Positions 8,101 through 8,238 of a stretch of DNA of 8,238 bases are shown piece after piece; position 1 is the stretch's first letter; every line of letters starts with the position of its first letter. The translations under genes were made by a program, and so were the position numbers. Under the pieces are notes generated by a model. The model saw nothing but the letters and a program-made list of their open reading frames with translations. It ran no database searches and was not told where the DNA came from. Source of the DNA: Actinomycetes bacterium (GTDB taxonomy: Bacteria > Actinomycetota > Acidimicrobiia > Acidimicrobiales > RAAP-2); assembly GCA_021787255.1 (NCBI GenBank), contig JAJYMD010000466.1, positions 1-8,238 on the forward strand, written 5' to 3'.

Positions 8101-8238
8101 TGACCCCCGGGTGGGCAGCGGCGGCTGCGCGCACCGCCTCGAGGATCGCCGTGTGGTGGACCGCCAGCTGCTCGTAGAAGCGGCGCGTGACACGCTCGAC
8201 ATCGAGCGCGTCGTCGATGCGGGTCTGCGATCCGGTCG
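5114..8238 (-). CDS. Eco57I-type N6-adenine DNA methyltransferase (5' partial)
   Basis: The frame is open to the right edge, so the N-terminus is missing; 1040 residues are visible, numbered here from base 8236. It transfers methyl from S-adenosylmethionine to adenine in a specific DNA site. The visible start, LDVERVTRRFYEQL (11-24), is the helical lead-in typical of large Eco57I/PglX-like enzymes. It is followed by FCYFLQRKGLL (68-78), FLNGGLFE (132-139) and GTVYTPRPVVQFM (204-216). SAM motif I is DPAVGSGAF (272-280, bases 7423-7397), motif II is GVDIN (323-327), and catalytic motif IV is NPPY (498-501, bases 6745-6734). A helical insert separates motifs II and IV. The C-terminal third (about 640-1010) looks like a TaqI-type target-recognition region, including FGHKTPLVRST (927-937). 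No nuclease motif is seen in the visible part, so cutting probably falls to the PLD-helicase encoded downstream. GTG 8134 is an internal codon, not the start. Type IIG, BREX PglX and Hma methylases all share this fold. Confidence 0.93.
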   Translation of the reverse strand, partial: TGSQTRIDDALDVERVTRRFYEQLAVHHTAILEAVRAAAAAHPGVSAGVDVGGGPDRVALRIVTQILFCYFLQRKGLLERRADWLSRQFREFTAAGRHGYYQQVLEPLFYEALSKPLAERATPWNEHPGIPFLNGGLFERTYVTTLDLPDEVFSTDGGLLGFLNGWTFTVSEEAADEHDVAVDPEMLGKVFENLVSDEEIRREGTVYTPRPVVQFMCREALVHHLQRAAGLTEEQARTVVTDDEALERLDPIDAAAMARQIDAAVVACRVLDPAVGSGAFPLGMLTEMVRLRRLAYQAIAHREPTAGELWNWKSHAVERCLFGVDINPGAVELCRLRMWLALLVEEETGDVHPLPNLEYRIVCADSLTDFVGGFEVQQTRAGALTIGLDLPDPTALVSLRERYFEQARPAQKAALREELAAEEDTVVEGIFARVVENARLQQRSTQEATRRLGAAATAGVAELRGAYGSRDRVFPLFVPAFQAPEVARAGGWDVVIMNPPYVGRKEVAQRLDARRIADLGLHYGRTYDLMIHFAFRALQFVRRGGVVSMIFNDSIFTSEDADELRRRILPDDAADLELLVTARSRCFEGRAVNGGVVVVAAQQPTRPSVRWVENHGRPTRDLAGASVAVEPTDDCYPIGRSELWVVPRADYLRLPHRPLFRPSRPARQLLGAFERTVAWRDFSRYSTGSGGARRQADWELISDTRALDRWKEAATGTGFYDRLRPGVDFILLGLVLEGGQGLATADDRRFLGAIDGTAEADEARENARRYAALVRGLPGPRALLERELTRGNLERALLTVADAYRPEDLGWPRSGLIRVAPLAAVRATRLTSGEIEDGITAGPTWVPFEKGDSSGDDGGAARWRRENPLVIDWSPEAVALLRRRARQTESYRKPYFRNEHLWGQGGLTWNTIASYLRARQVAEGAIFGHKTPLVRSTVVWLPPAALLAVMNAPLLDFALRTFLGSRLQIEVGHIRRLPVPVLTADQSRELDTLGRRAVGAKAARDRGEPGESLEALEAEVDRCVRELYGIAPDADLWVVR

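Noticed and set aside
8132..8134. GTG at 8134 as the methyltransferase start.
   Set aside because: The frame stays open to the window edge and the upstream codons encode conserved family sequence, so this is an internal valine.
1722..8238. Assignment as DISARM class 1 (DrmD/DrmMI) or BREX.
   Set aside because: The helicase has an N-terminal PLD domain not expected in DrmD. No DrmA/B, PglZ or BrxC gene is visible, so neither label can be supported from this window.
1..8238. CRISPR arrays, tRNAs, rRNAs, insertion sequences or attachment sites.
   Set aside because: Essentially every base is explained by four coding regions. No repeat-spacer pattern, transposase or RNA-gene signature was seen.

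Overview
The window is a high-GC bacterial segment that is almost entirely coding on the minus strand. It holds four genes read right to left as one tight operon. Two of them run off the window edges. The high GC (about 65-80% in hand-counted lines of the core genes), the GTG/GTC/CTC-rich codon use and the long spurious antisense frames fit a high-GC phylum such as Actinomycetota. The sequence alone does not settle the organism.

In the direction of transcription the layout is as follows. (1) Bases 8238-5114 encode a large Eco57I-type N6-adenine DNA methyltransferase whose 5' end lies outside the window. (2) Bases 5117-1722 encode a complete 1131-residue fusion of a phospholipase D (HKD) nuclease domain to an SNF2/HepA-type helicase. 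(3) Bases 1725-757 encode a 322-residue protein with two predicted membrane segments and no family I recognise. (4) Bases 748-1 encode a TIR-domain protein, 3'-truncated by the window edge. Genes 1/2 and 2/3 are joined by 4-base ATGA stop/start overlaps, and genes 3/4 are separated by only 8 bases. No promoter, terminator, RNA gene, CRISPR array or mobile element is visible.

The likely biology is antiphage defence. The methyltransferase plus PLD-helicase pair resembles a restriction- or BREX/DISARM-like core: self DNA is marked by adenine methylation, and a translocating helicase carries the nuclease. The closest described arrangement I can name is the Hma (helicase-methylase-ATPase) type, from memory and not verified here. 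The ATPase, if present, would lie to the right of the window.

The distinctive part is the downstream pair, a two-TM protein plus a TIR protein whose likely catalytic glutamate is intact. It is coupled to the core operon but has visibly lower GC. It looks like a second, possibly suicidal NAD+-depleting or signalling layer embedded in a modification/helicase system. That composite four-gene arrangement is the best candidate in the window for an undescribed system.
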